Origin: Saccharomycopsis fibuligera x Saccharomycopsis cf. fibuligera
Lineage: Eukaryota; Ascomycota; Saccharomycetes; Ascoideales; Saccharomycopsidaceae
DNA length: 64,000 bases
Reading direction: 5' to 3'
Assembly (NCBI GenBank): GCA_001936135.1
Contig: CP012809.1
Span: forward strand, 2,901,501-2,965,500
Part shown: positions 1 to 10,334 of the stretch, piece after piece
Numbering within the stretch: the stretch's first letter is position 1
Layout of the letters: each line of letters begins with the position of its first letter
Made by a program: the position numbers and the translations under genes
Notes under the pieces: generated by a model
Seen by the model: the letters and a program-made list of their open reading frames with translations, nothing else
Database searches by the model: none
What the model was told of the DNA's origin: nothing

Positions 1-746
1 AGTTGTTGGACTTGGGTTGTGGCTGGGGTACTTTGGCCACTTATGCTTCTGCTGTCCGCGGCGCTCACGTTACCGGTATCACTTTGGGCAAAAACCAAAC
101 CAAATACGGTAATGCCACTTTGGCTAAGTATGGTATCAAGCCAGATCAATCCAAGATTTTGTGTCACGATTACAGAGATACTCCAGTTCCAGAAGGCGGT
201 TATGACAAAATTACTTGTTTGGAAATGGCCGAACACGTTGGTGTTAGAAAATTTGGTACTTTCTTGCAACAAGTGTTTGATATGTTGAATGATGATGGTA
301 TTTTCTTTTTGCAATATGCTGGGTTGAGAAAATACTGGCAATTTGAAGATTTGATTTGGGGTCTTTTCATGAACAAGTACATTTTCCCTGGTGCTGATGC
401 TTCTACTCCATTGGATTTTGTTGTTGGTAGATTGGAAGGTACTGGCTTTGAAGTTGTTTCCATTGACAATATTGGTGTACACTACTCTGCTACTTTGTGG
501 AGATGGTACAGAAACTGGTTGGGCAACAAAGATAAAGTTATCAACAAGTATGGTATCAGATGGTTTAGAATCTGGGAATTCTTTTTGGCTTCTTCTACGA
601 TTATTTCTAGACAAGGTTCTGCTACTTGTTACCAAATTGTCTTGAGAAAGAACATCAATTCTTACCACAGAATTAACTACGTTCCAAAACAAGTTGGTTT
701 GCAAGGTGTTCTCCACGATGGTCAATCTAATGAATGGACCATTTAA
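1..746 (+). CDS. MTS1: Sphingolipid C9-methyltransferase, C-terminal part (5' end outside window)
   Basis: The enzyme transfers a methyl group from S-adenosylmethionine to C9 of the sphingoid base of fungal glucosylceramides, in the ER membrane. About 247 C-terminal residues lie in the window; the frame is open to base 1, so the start and the N-terminal membrane segments are outside. The SAM-binding glycine motif LDLGCGWG sits right at the edge, followed by the cyclopropane-synthase-type core (CLEMAEHVG, then FFLQYAG) and an aromatic C-terminal segment with WRWYRNW. The family is about 490 residues, so roughly half is missing only because of the cut. I see no in-frame CTG, as expected for a well-expressed CUG-Ser-clade gene. 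Identity rests on recognising the family; the related cyclopropane synthases are less likely. Confidence 0.9.
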   Translation, partial: LLDLGCGWGTLATYASAVRGAHVTGITLGKNQTKYGNATLAKYGIKPDQSKILCHDYRDTPVPEGGYDKITCLEMAEHVGVRKFGTFLQQVFDMLNDDGIFFLQYAGLRKYWQFEDLIWGLFMNKYIFPGADASTPLDFVVGRLEGTGFEVVSIDNIGVHYSATLWRWYRNWLGNKDKVINKYGIRWFRIWEFFLASSTIISRQGSATCYQIVLRKNINSYHRINYVPKQVGLQGVLHDGQSNEWTI

Positions 747-1710
747 GAAAATTCTAAACACTATTATTTAAACCCCGTTTAAAATGATAAATACAGAATT
801 ATATAGTTTATCTGATATATGCATATAAGTTAACAAATTGAAATTCAAAAGACAAAAAAAAAAGAAAAAAAAATAAAATAAAACAAATTTCAGTTGTATT
901 GATTTGATTTGATTCGTTTTTTGTTTTTTTTTATTCTTTTTATTCTTTTACGTAAAAGAACCTGCAGATGTTAATTGACCTGATGTGATCTTGCTGAATA
1001 AGGAATAATTTAGCAGCGTGTATACGCTAGTTTGACTACTGTTTCAAATTAAACGTATGTAGTACAGTTTTTTCCAAGCTAGTTGCTTTCTGTTGAATAA
1101 TAATCTCAAAGGATTTTAGGAGAGCCAAGTACTGGCAAGATTGATAAATTTACAGGGTATAGTTTTAAAAAAATGGCATAGGCTAGCTCAGGGGCCAATA
1201 TTGAGTGGATTATCATTGGATAGTTCTATAAAAATACTAAATGGGCATAGAGAAATAGCAGCACATTTGGTTACATGTATAAAGCACTGAGGGTTACCGT
1301 ACAATTACATATCGTGTCAAATGTTAGTAACCAGCATATGCACAAATTATGCATAGTAAACTCGCTCTATTTTGCTAAAGCAACATTACCCTGCTTTACC
1401 ATGTAACAGAATGTATTATTCATCTGATTTTGGCAGCAGGCTGAAATAAACGAAAAATTCACAAAAGAAACAAGTGATGAGGTAGAAATCAAGAAGTGTA
1501 GTCTCTCTTTCAATATTTTTCCTTTATTAGCAGCAGCAACAACAACTACTACTACTACTACTATCACTATTATTACTATTACTACTAATATTCACATTTG
1601 CTTGTCTCAAATCAAAAAAATTTAGAAATCAAAAAAATCAAAAAAATCAAAAAAATCAAAAAAAAAACATAATCAAGTCTTAAGGAAGTACAAAGTAGAA
1701 ATTCAGCATC
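747..1710. other. Intergenic spacer MTS1 to phosphomutase
   Basis: No convincing gene. It holds the MTS1 3' end and the phosphomutase promoter, with A-rich runs near 860-890, a CTACTA-type triplet repeat near 1540-1590 and a tandem AAATCAA repeat (about 1610-1668) just before the next start codon. Confidence 0.6.
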
Positions 1711-3744
1711 ATGGCAAATGCAGATAACGATCGGTTGGCCCAATCTCTTGCAGACCAATGGTTGAAACTTGACCAATATCCAACCACCAAAAAACAGATC
1801 CGGGAATTGAAAGAACAAGGAAATACTGCAAAACTCATTGAACTTCTCGGCACTAGACTTACTTTTGGTACTGCTGGTTTGAGAGGCAAAATGGAGGCAG
1901 GATTCAATAGAATGAATTATGTCACAGTAACTCAAGCGTCTCAAGGGTTGGCCAAATACGTATCGGAGTGTAATGAAAAGCAATTAAATAAGGATGGTAA
2001 ATTGCCTAGTGTGGTGGTTGGTCATGATCATAGACATGAATCATTGGATTACGCTAGACTTACAGCCGTAGCATTTCTTATTGCTGGTTTTAAAGTTTAC
2101 TTCCTTGAAAAAAATATACTTCCTGAAAATACTAAAGCTGGTGATGCTGCAAAAGCTAATAGTAGTGATTCCGGGCTTGTGCCTACCCCATTTGTACCAT
2201 TTGCCGTTGACTATTACCATGCTGATGTTGGGGTAATGATTACTGCCAGTCATAATCCAGCTCAAGATAACGGTTACAAAGTTTACTGGAACAATGGATG
2301 TCAAATCATTCCACCACATGATTCGAAAATTGCAGAACTGATTTTTAAAAATTCCGAAATCTGGCAAGGTGTATGGCTGTTGTGGCATACTTTTTCCAGA
2401 TTGTACGAAGACACTACATTTACTGTAGCACATGCGTGCGGCGGCGATGATTTAAAAATTGATACAAAAAACATTGAATTTGCTAAAGAAGAGGTATTTG
2501 AAAAATACTACTTGAAATTGCGTGAAAAAGTTATTTTTGATTCGCTATTTGACACCACTGATTATAACAAAGACAACAAATTGCAGTTTGTTTATACACC
2601 AATGCACGGCGTTGGTCACGAATTTGTGGTGCCAGTGTTTGAAAACATTTTCAAACTTAACTCAGACAATTTTCATGTTGTCCAAGAACAACAAAAACCA
2701 GATCCTGATTTCCCAACGGTGAAATTCCCAAACCCAGAGGAAAAAGGTGCTCTTGATTTAGCCATTCAAACAGCTAATGAATTGAAATTAGATTTGATTG
2801 TAGCTAATGATCCAGATGCTGATAGATTTTCAGCAGCAGTTAGAGATCCTCATACTGGTAAATTTAGACAGCTCACTGGTAACGAAATTGGATTCCTTTT
2901 TGCATACTATGTCATTGAAAAGAAATCTGAACAACAAGCTGATTTTTCAAAAACTTATTTGGTTAATTCTACTGTATCTTCACAATGGATCAAATCAATG
3001 GCTCAAAAATTGGGTTTTAACTTCATTGACACTTTAACTGGGTTTAAATGGATTGGTAACAAAGCTATTGATTTGGCTCAACAGGGATATGATGTGCCGT
3101 TTGGTTATGAAGAAGCCATTGGGTTTATGTTCCCAAATGTTCATGACAAGGATGGTATCGCTGCACTAACTGTTTTTTTGCAACTTTATTACGATTGGTC
3201 CGTTCGTCAAAATGTTTCCTTAATTGATAAGCTTACTGAAGGATTTGAAAAATTTGGCTATTTCAAGGAATTCAACGGTTATTACAAATTGCAAGATTTG
3301 ACAACCACCGGGAAGATTTTTGAGGAATTGAGAAAAAGTTATCACGATGATGGTAATAAGCAACAGCCAAAATCAGTGGGTCCTGATTTTAAAGTTACTT
3401 ATTGGAGAGATTTGACATTAGGCTATGAATCGTCTACAGTTGATCGTATTCCAATGTTGCCTGTTGATAAAGCGTCACAAATGATTACTGCGGTGGTGAA
3501 GCCAAAAACTCGTGGGAAGAGAGTGGGTAATGACAATGACAATGATAATGATAATGATAATGATGACGAATTAGTGAGGTTCACAGCTAGAGGTTCTGGA
3601 ACTGAACCAAAATTGAAAGTTTATATTGAGGGGAAAAGCACCAATGAAGCTCGCGCTGCGCAGTTGGCTAAGGACGTCTGGTTTGCCTTGAGAGAACATT
3701 GGTTTAAACCGGAAAAATATGGACTTGAGGAAGTACATCCATAA
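1711..3744 (+). CDS. PRM15: Phosphoribomutase / phosphoglucomutase, PGM3 type
   Basis: An alpha-D-phosphohexomutase that moves phosphate between C1 and C5 or C6 of ribose or glucose phosphates, linking nucleoside salvage to the pentose phosphate pathway in the cytosol. The catalytic phosphoserine lies in TASHNP (Ser about 180), the metal loop in DPDADRF (about 366), the sugar-binding loop in GYEEAIGF, and the phosphate-binding loop in TARGSGTEPK near the C-terminus. At 677 aa it is somewhat longer than S. cerevisiae Pgm3/Prm15 (about 620 aa). Part of the excess is an Asn-Asp repeat around residues 608-620, just before the phosphate loop. The ATG at 1711 is the first in frame before conserved sequence. 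In-frame CTG codons near 2336 and 2374 probably encode Ser. The GYEEAIGF form favours the Pgm3/Prm15 group over Pgm1/Pgm2. Confidence 0.88.
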   Translation: MANADNDRLAQSLADQWLKLDQYPTTKKQIRELKEQGNTAKLIELLGTRLTFGTAGLRGKMEAGFNRMNYVTVTQASQGLAKYVSECNEKQLNKDGKLPSVVVGHDHRHESLDYARLTAVAFLIAGFKVYFLEKNILPENTKAGDAAKANSSDSGLVPTPFVPFAVDYYHADVGVMITASHNPAQDNGYKVYWNNGCQIIPPHDSKIAELIFKNSEIWQGVWLLWHTFSRLYEDTTFTVAHACGGDDLKIDTKNIEFAKEEVFEKYYLKLREKVIFDSLFDTTDYNKDNKLQFVYTPMHGVGHEFVVPVFENIFKLNSDNFHVVQEQQKPDPDFPTVKFPNPEEKGALDLAIQTANELKLDLIVANDPDADRFSAAVRDPHTGKFRQLTGNEIGFLFAYYVIEKKSEQQADFSKTYLVNSTVSSQWIKSMAQKLGFNFIDTLTGFKWIGNKAIDLAQQGYDVPFGYEEAIGFMFPNVHDKDGIAALTVFLQLYYDWSVRQNVSLIDKLTEGFEKFGYFKEFNGYYKLQDLTTTGKIFEELRKSYHDDGNKQQPKSVGPDFKVTYWRDLTLGYESSTVDRIPMLPVDKASQMITAVVKPKTRGKRVGNDNDNDNDNDNDDELVRFTARGSGTEPKLKVYIEGKSTNEARAAQLAKDVWFALREHWFKPEKYGLEEVHP

Positions 3745-5031
3745 TTATTGATTTAGTTCTCGTAATAAGAATGGTGATGATGATGGTTATGATAATGTAG
3801 TATGATCATGTGTAATGTAGAATGGATGGCGTGTAAACTAACAACAATTAGCAGGTGTTCTTTTTTTGTTTCTTTATAATTTACTAGGATAGTTTGTCAG
3901 TCCTCCTCAATTGAAGGAGCTCACGTTTGCACTGAAAATAATACGCGCAAATGATTTACAAGATGCATGATGATTCTAGATCAAAGTAGAAAGACAATTA
4001 ATAACATTACGTTGCAAAGACTAGAACTTGGTGTTGACGCAGTGGGACGCCTGCCCAGTGCTATGCATGTCAAAATGAAAAAATTTAACCAAGCAGGGGT
4101 GGGGTATACGATAAGAGTAGCTACAACTCTCTGAAGGTAGCCAAATGCCTTATCATCCAATTATGACGCGCATGGAGGGAGTAAAAATGCCGGTACAGCC
4201 TATTTTGAATATCAACAATAATGTATTCCCAAGAAATAAAGGGAAAAAAATACTTCAAATACATTATAGTTTTTCCTTCATTTCAAACTCTTCTTTTTTT
4301 TTCTCTTTTGAGAGTTAAGGCCGGCGGCGAAGCGTGTGTTTCCTTTGGGTATTTTTGCAGAATTTTTTTTCTTATCTATTAACATTATTAAAGTACAAAG
4401 GTACTAATCGAGACATTTTTAATGTCTCTTTTTTTTGCATTTTTCGAATTTAAATTTTGAAGGACCTAATTTAAAGGTAATTTGATTCTTATTCTAAAAA
4501 TAAACATAGATAAAACATTCAAATAGAAAAATCATACTACTTGCCAAAAAAAGAAAAAAAAAAACTTTAGACAGCTGTTTAGGGAAATGTCATGCCTTCA
4601 AATAATCACCAAAAGCTAGGCATAATCGAAAATACCTTCACAAAGTTCGTTTCTTATTTGTTAGCTTTCATTTTTGGCATCTTTCTTGACTTTTAAAGTT
4701 TTCGAAGGAGGTGCATGCATGTTAGGACCGCAAAACCGAACATGAAAAATGCTGAGAAACTATAACTTATTGGTCAAACAACTCAACATCACCATCCAAT
4801 GTGTTGTTTCTACTATGCGTAAACAAGGTTTTTGTGCATAAAGAACAAATTGGGTAGTTAGAAAATAATCCTTCGTTGCCTCAGGTAATTTTTCAAGTAT
4901 AAATACATGGCATCATCCTGAATTTTTTTATCAAATTAATTTCCTATTTATCTATCTTTTTAAACTACAAACATTTTTGTTTATTACAGTTCATTAACTA
5001 CAACTGCTTTCTTTCAAACTACATTTTCAAA
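3745..5031. other. Long spacer with promoter of the small secreted peptide
   Basis: No protein gene of normal size. Most of it is probably 5' control region for the 51-codon gene at 5032: a TATA-like GTATAAATACAT near 4898-4909 lies about 130 bases before that start, and the leader is pyrimidine/A-rich. A GC-rich patch (GGCCGGCGGCGAAGCG) sits near 4319. Confidence 0.5.
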
Positions 5032-5187
5032 ATGCAATTTAACTTTGTCGTCGTCTCTGCTTTCGCTTTATTGACTGCTGTTGCTTACTCCAGTCCAGCT
5101 GCTGAACCAGGCATGATGGATCTCAAGGGCATGCTCTCAAAGAAGAAGGGTAAGGACTCCAAAAAAAAGGAAGATGACTGCAACTAA
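5032..5187 (+). CDS. Small secreted peptide, 51 aa, function unknown
   Basis: A short frame with the look of a secreted precursor. The N-terminus MQFNFVVVSAFALLTAVAYS is a textbook signal sequence with likely cleavage after AVAYS or nearby. The mature part is only about 30 residues: a Pro/Ala/Met stretch, then a highly basic segment with two KKK clusters (possible Kex2-type sites), ending in the acidic tail EDDCN with a single cysteine. It stops at a clean TAA at 5185. A TATA-like box lies about 130 bases upstream, with an A-rich leader directly before ATG. I do not recognise the family. It could be a peptide released by Kex2, a small wall-associated protein, or a chance frame; the clean signal sequence argues against chance. 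Confidence 0.6.
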   Translation: MQFNFVVVSAFALLTAVAYSSPAAEPGMMDLKGMLSKKKGKDSKKKEDDCN

Positions 5188-6090
5188 GAAGCCCCAACAA
5201 TAAAGAAAGGGGGACTTAAAGGAATCTCTACTGCTGATGCAATAGTGATGGTATAAAATGATGTCTCTTTTGGGCTGTTTTTTTGGTTTGTTTTTTTTTG
5301 TCAATGAGGTACCATTTTCTGCGTTGCTTTAGGTAGTGTTTAAAAAAAAATTTTTTTTTTCTTTAGCACAGTGTTAAATTAAATAGTGAATGGATTTCTT
5401 TTGTTGATAACAATGATGTATGTAAGCTAGATGGTGCGCAAAGTTCCAAGCTGCCAAATTTCCACTAAATCTGTGCTTTGAGTGAGCATATAATGAGTAT
5501 ACTCAGCATGTTGTAAAACAAGTCTACTATCGGTAGACGAAGTCTGCGCCTCGCCATTGAACCCCTACTACTTTGACACTATTTCAATTAAATATTTGAC
5601 CAAAAGCGAATGCTTTTTTTCTACTTAATTATATATTTAGTACATTATCGCTTGGTTTGCTCAGGAAGAGCTGCAAAATTTGAAGGAGAACAGCACTCGT
5701 TGGCTAGCCTAATTGAACAAGATATACCCAGATAGCGTAACAATAACCAGAATAACAATGAATGTAGTTTATAGACATATTTAAAATGCGGGTGTTTTGG
5801 AGATAACAAAAAATAAAAAAAAATTGAATTTTTTTAAAAACAAAAAGGGAAAAAAATAAAGAACGAGAGACAAAAAACTAAGGCAAAAAAAAGAAAATTA
5901 AAAAAAAAATTGAAAAAAAAAAAAAAAGGGAACAAAAAACAAAAACTGTCAGGTAAGAAGAAACAATAATGAATGCACAATGAAGCAAAATGGGGGAAAA
6001 TGACATTAGGGTCCGTCGATCGGTTTGCAATTATATTTATCTATAATTATCTTTTTACATTATAACTCTTTATTTTTTTTTAATTCTTTT
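5188..6090. other. Intergenic spacer, convergent 3' ends
   Basis: No gene seen. It lies between the 3' end of the small peptide gene and the 3' end of VAN1. It is very A/T rich, with long A runs at about 5810-5945 and mirrored A/T runs near 5341-5361 that could serve as 3'-end signals. Confidence 0.5.
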
Positions 6091-7671
6091 TTAACGACTA
6101 CTTTGTTGTCTTCTTTTTTTTCTTTCAGTTCTAGCAATTTCTCTCAAATCATCCTCACTAGGTTCATAAATATGCCAAACGGTATAATGAGGCAACCCAC
6201 CAACTCTAAACCCAACTTTTTTAGCCATCTTGCCAAATGCTTCGGTTTCTGCATGATTTTCAAATGTAAATGCTGGGAACGAAACACCTTGTCTAAATAC
6301 CTTGGCTTTGGCTAAGATGGAAACCCCACCAACCCCGTCCATATCCATGATCTGATTTGGGTCACCATTAGGCTCTTTTAAATACGCAAGATGCACTCTC
6401 CAGGTTGGATATTCGGCGTAACCTTCAACAATAACATCATCTTCTTGTAAAGTCTTTGCAAGCTCAAGAGCCGGTGGTGATTCGATCCAAGTGTTCAAAT
6501 CATATGGTTGTTCTTTGCCCAAAAATTCAGGTAATGGTCTCCAAACATTAGGTACAACTACATCATAATCGAATTTCATCAAATCTTGAATAATTGATGC
6601 TGGGGCTTCTTCAATATCTGCATCTCTCCAGTACACCCAAGAATGGTATGGTTTGAGAGTAGTATTAATAAGCCAGTTTCTTGCTCTTCCCATCAATTTT
6701 CTTCTAATTCCTTGTACTTTAACTGCATGTCTATCACTAAAACCTTGACCGATAACTTGACCAAAATTTTTCTCAAAAATTTGCACTGATCTGAATGGCT
6801 TGATGAACTCTGAATGTAACGGAGGTTTGAATTGGTTTTGAATCTTGGATACATATTCTTGATCCATATATCTAAGGTATAAGTCAGAGGTTCCTTTTAA
6901 TTGTTTATTTCTTTCTTCAATTTCTTGCTCCTTGTCAGTGAGCAATTGCATCAACGTAGAGTTTTGCAACATGATACTATATTCAAACAAGGTATCCAAA
7001 GTTTTGTCGCCGGGAGAACAGTCACTGACCAAAAATGCCAAGTCAATCAAACTATGCTTATAGCTCAAATTCATCAAGTGCTTGAACATTAACGGTAGCA
7101 CATGCTGGGCGTTTCTTAAGGGAATCAATAATAGCACCACATCACCATTCTTGTCACCTTCTGGGCTTCCTTGAAATTCATTCAAGTCGTAATAAGACAC
7201 AGTTTTAAACAATTCTTCTTTTTTCTCTTCGAATTCCCTAGCTTCCTCGAGTGATAATGACGAAGAAGAAGAAGACAGATGATGCTGCTCAGAAACACCA
7301 TCAGCAGTCACTGAATAATGCGCATATCTGTCATCTTCTTCATCCTCAGGAGTTTTCTTTTTGGATACTTCATCATTGGACAATTGTTCAAAATGGCCTT
7401 TGGAGTTTGGAAATTTGAGTTCATCTTGATCCTGTTGCCAATTCGTTATATCATGGGTAATGGTGGAGAATAAATTGTTTTTGTAAAGTGAGAATTCCGG
7501 ATTTCTTCTTTTTTTTTCCTTGCTTACTATGAGGAGCAAAAGAATTGATATTATGGCAAAGTATGCAATCCTTATGTATTTTGTGTGTTTTTGATGTTTC
7601 AATGGTTTGAATTTATCTGATTCCGTCCTGCGATTGGGTGTTAGTAAGTTACTCAAATACAAGTTTAACAT
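6091..7671 (-). CDS. VAN1: Mannan polymerase I subunit, Anp1/Van1/Mnn9 family
   Basis: A Golgi type II membrane alpha-1,6-mannosyltransferase that, with Mnn9, starts the long mannan backbone on N-glycans of wall proteins. A basic cytosolic tail of about 32 residues is followed by a single membrane segment (about 33-50), an acidic/Ser-rich stem, and the GT62 catalytic domain from about residue 170. VLLLIPLRNA opens the domain, YWRDADIEEAP carries the DxD metal-binding pair, and a conserved segment ends near HYTVWHIYEPSEDD. At 526 aa it matches Van1 (about 535) better than Mnn9 (about 395). Anp1 is the main alternative, and the choice rests on length and general likeness. The start codon at 7671 directly precedes the basic tail. 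Confidence 0.82.
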   Translation of the reverse strand: MLNLYLSNLLTPNRRTESDKFKPLKHQKHTKYIRIAYFAIISILLLLIVSKEKKRRNPEFSLYKNNLFSTITHDITNWQQDQDELKFPNSKGHFEQLSNDEVSKKKTPEDEEDDRYAHYSVTADGVSEQHHLSSSSSSLSLEEAREFEEKKEELFKTVSYYDLNEFQGSPEGDKNGDVVLLLIPLRNAQHVLPLMFKHLMNLSYKHSLIDLAFLVSDCSPGDKTLDTLFEYSIMLQNSTLMQLLTDKEQEIEERNKQLKGTSDLYLRYMDQEYVSKIQNQFKPPLHSEFIKPFRSVQIFEKNFGQVIGQGFSDRHAVKVQGIRRKLMGRARNWLINTTLKPYHSWVYWRDADIEEAPASIIQDLMKFDYDVVVPNVWRPLPEFLGKEQPYDLNTWIESPPALELAKTLQEDDVIVEGYAEYPTWRVHLAYLKEPNGDPNQIMDMDGVGGVSILAKAKVFRQGVSFPAFTFENHAETEAFGKMAKKVGFRVGGLPHYTVWHIYEPSEDDLREIARTERKKRRQQSSR

Positions 7672-8753
7672 TGAAGGGGATTATCACACATCAGTAGTAT
7701 CACCATCGACAGAGGTGATGGAAAAAAAAAGTCAGCATTTTGCAGTAAATTCCACAAACACTAAGCAGACGATACATACACCGGAAGATCAAATTTTTTA
7801 TTCTGACCAACGTTTCTCGCAAACATGGTTGATCTATTTTCTTTTTGTGTTTTATTATTTTTGTTATGACGATTATAACTATTATTCTATAATTTGTTTA
7901 GCCTGAACTGGATAGCCAACGGAAACCTAAGCTTCGAGTGTCTTGTCCTTTTGTGCCTGCGCTGGAAATGTGTCGGGAAACTAAAAGCTACCAAAAACAA
8001 CACTGTACTGTACTGTACTGTTTTACTGGAGTGTTTGGCCTCTTTCTATGTCAAAATCAATAAAAACAACCCTCGATTTCTTTTGTGATCTCAAAAACTG
8101 GAAATGGTAGTTCCCACAGGGCTAAGTCAACACAACAGAATCCACACGCAGTAATTGTAGCGCAAAGTATAGTATCCTACTGTAAACTAATCTAGCGCGC
8201 CGTTTTTTTCGCCCTGCAATGAATTCTGGCCACTCCAGCAAAAAGAAAAACAACAACAACAACAACCAAAACTGGCGATATCTTTTGCTAAGCGCGCTCC
8301 AAATGAGTGTCCCGAGTGAGTTTTATTTTCCTTCTGGCAACGTGGCAGTGCAAACAAGTCAATTGCCAATACTAGTGGGCGAGCGATACACAGTACCGTT
8401 AAAGAGCGGCCTACAGGACAATGATAATAGAAAAGCAGATGCTAGAGTGGATTCCTGTGCCACGGGAGCCCAAGGCTTAGGCGTCTGTACTTGGGTCCGC
8501 GCCAGGCTGTGTATGAGCACGTATCTTGGTTCCCTTAACTATTCAGTAGGTCTAGCATAGTATAGTATAGTATAGTATAGTATAGTATAGTATATATCAC
8601 AAGTCATAGTCCGTAAGCGGTCAAATAGATTATTTCAATGGCCAAATTATTCCAGCATGCAGCGCCAGGCTGATACCAAAAGGGTAGCTCTTTGAATTAA
8701 ACTAATTTCCTAGTTGATAAACCTTTTTGAGAGAAAGTTGAGGAACCACATTT
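7672..8753. other. Intergenic spacer upstream of VAN1
   Basis: Probable VAN1 promoter plus the REV7 3' end. It contains a TGTAC repeat near 8010-8030 and the TATAG pentamer array listed separately. Frames over 8219-8560 show no conserved protein and are low complexity. Confidence 0.5.
8557..8592. repeat. Pentanucleotide microsatellite (TATAG)n
   Basis: About seven tandem copies of TATAG ending in TATATA, in the spacer between VAN1 and REV7. Confidence 0.9.
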
Positions 8754-9918
8754 TCACGTTCCGTTACTAACCACCTTCTCAACCCGACAATAAACATTCA
8801 AAGGTGGCACTTCCACAGGCCGTAATGCTCGAATCGCCACTTGTTTTCTCTTTGGCCCATTATTACTTCCCCTTTTCAGAGCCAACGGGCCACCGACATT
8901 ATCGCTCAATGTACTGGCGAGCTCTGGATGATGTTGACTATGGCGGGAATTTCGATCATTATCGTTTTCCAGAGCAGAATCCCGGAGGTTGTGGCCATAA
9001 TTTCGTGCTGATGTGGATAAGACAGCCTTCTTGTCATCAATAATTCCCTCTGGATCAAGGATCCATTTATTTTCCAAATCGTAATTAGTAATGCTCATGT
9101 TCTTGTCGGTTTCTAAAAAAACATCATATGTGAATCTTTCGGGATCTGGATCTTGCTGCAGATGATTATGCCCGGAAGACGAGGATGGTGTTCCGGTTGA
9201 AGAGAGCGCTAAATGGTTGCTGTTATCATTACTCTTGTCAAGTTTGGCCTTGCTGCTGTTGGGGCTGGTAGCAGTTTTTCTCAAATTTGATAGTAGATCA
9301 AATATCAACGATTTGAATTGTTCGTAGACCAACTCCCAATTCAAATCATCAGTGCGTTGAAACTCTTTGTCCAAGTTTTCCGGATTGACTATTTTCAATT
9401 CGGATAAGTCAATGACAAATCTTTCTATGGGCACTCTTTGATCGCGTTTATTTCCAGTGTCGAAGATCACTAATGATAAGCTTTTTAGTCTATTAATGAC
9501 CACTTTTGGGTTGATGCTCAGCAAGTCGCCGTATTTGCCTTCCTCATGATCGTCGTTAGCGCCGAAGTCACTATCATCATCATGCTCCTCCTCAATGATG
9601 TTCAAATCATCATTATTGCTGCCCTCCTCTTCACGCTGCAAGTCCATCCTACTGATACTGGATCTGGGCTGCTGGTGAATAACAGTATCCAAGATATCAC
9701 TAATGAACTGGTCCTGCCAGCCAATGACATCGGGATGTCTATTCACAGGCACAACGATGCCGAATGAGGTCAAAGAATCAATATTGAAGGATTCTGGGGG
9801 GATACAAATGGCGCTCGTAGCATATGATATTGAGCCATGCTTTGAAGAACTCAGCAAGGGCCAAGTAAAGGTTTTTGGCGGTCAATGGCAAACTGGGGCT
9901 TGAATGGTTGTCGGGCAT
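8754..9918 (-). CDS. REV7: DNA polymerase zeta processivity subunit Rev7 (HORMA), with apparent frameshift
   Basis: Rev7 joins Rev3 to form the translesion polymerase zeta in the nucleus. The HORMA domain is visible in two frames. The first runs from ATG at 9918 and carries the N-terminal helix (AEFFKAWLNIICYERHLYPP). It reaches a stop at 9778-9780. The second, open to the stop at 8754, carries the rest: FGIVVPVNRHPDVI, matching VPINRHP of yeast Rev7, then IERFVIDLSEL. The frames meet at six C (minus strand, 9801-9796); one C fewer, or a +1 shift there, would give YPPESFN without a gap. The total of about 390 aa exceeds yeast Rev7 (245) because of acidic and Ser/Asn-rich inserts and a basic C-terminal tail. 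The cause could be a sequencing error, a real mutation or programmed frameshifting. Confidence 0.82.
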
Positions 9919-10239
9919 GTTGGTTGATATTGATGTTGAGATTAATACGGCGAGGTGTGGTGCGGTGTGGCTTTCTTTTGAGACGAGGAGGAAATAGTCT
10001 AGTGTAGCAAAGGCATGGATGAATGTTGCTGAACCTGGACAGGGCGGTCTAAATGATCTCGTAGATTAGAACTAGCGCGTGGAATATCTCCACAGCTGTG
10101 TATCGTAATACGCTTAACACTCGATGAGCAGGCGATGCAATGACCTTGTTCCGGGTAGTATCAGTATATACCCGTCATATGGCGGCTTCTCGAACGTTTT
10201 CGTTCAAATCGCTGTGGATTTGATTCATCGCTTACACGC

Positions 10240-10270
<31 letters not shown>

Positions 10271-10334
10271 GCAATTTCATCGACTTTATAAATTTCATCT
10301 CTTCCATCATTATCCCTTTGTTCTGCAAAACTCA
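9919..10334. other. Shared divergent promoter
   Basis: Spacer between the start codons of REV7 (minus) and the 225-aa gene (plus), so it probably drives both. An imperfect CAAT tetranucleotide array lies at 10241-10270, followed by a short leader. I see no MluI-type ACGCGT box. Confidence 0.55.
10241..10270. repeat. CAAT tetranucleotide repeat
   Basis: About seven copies of CAAT/AATC with one interruption, about 65 bases before the start codon at 10335. Confidence 0.85.

Noticed and set aside
8219-8560. 113-codon frame between VAN1 and REV7
   Set aside because: Begins with a Lys/Asn run and shows no conserved pattern; lies across promoter sequence and reaches the TATAG array.
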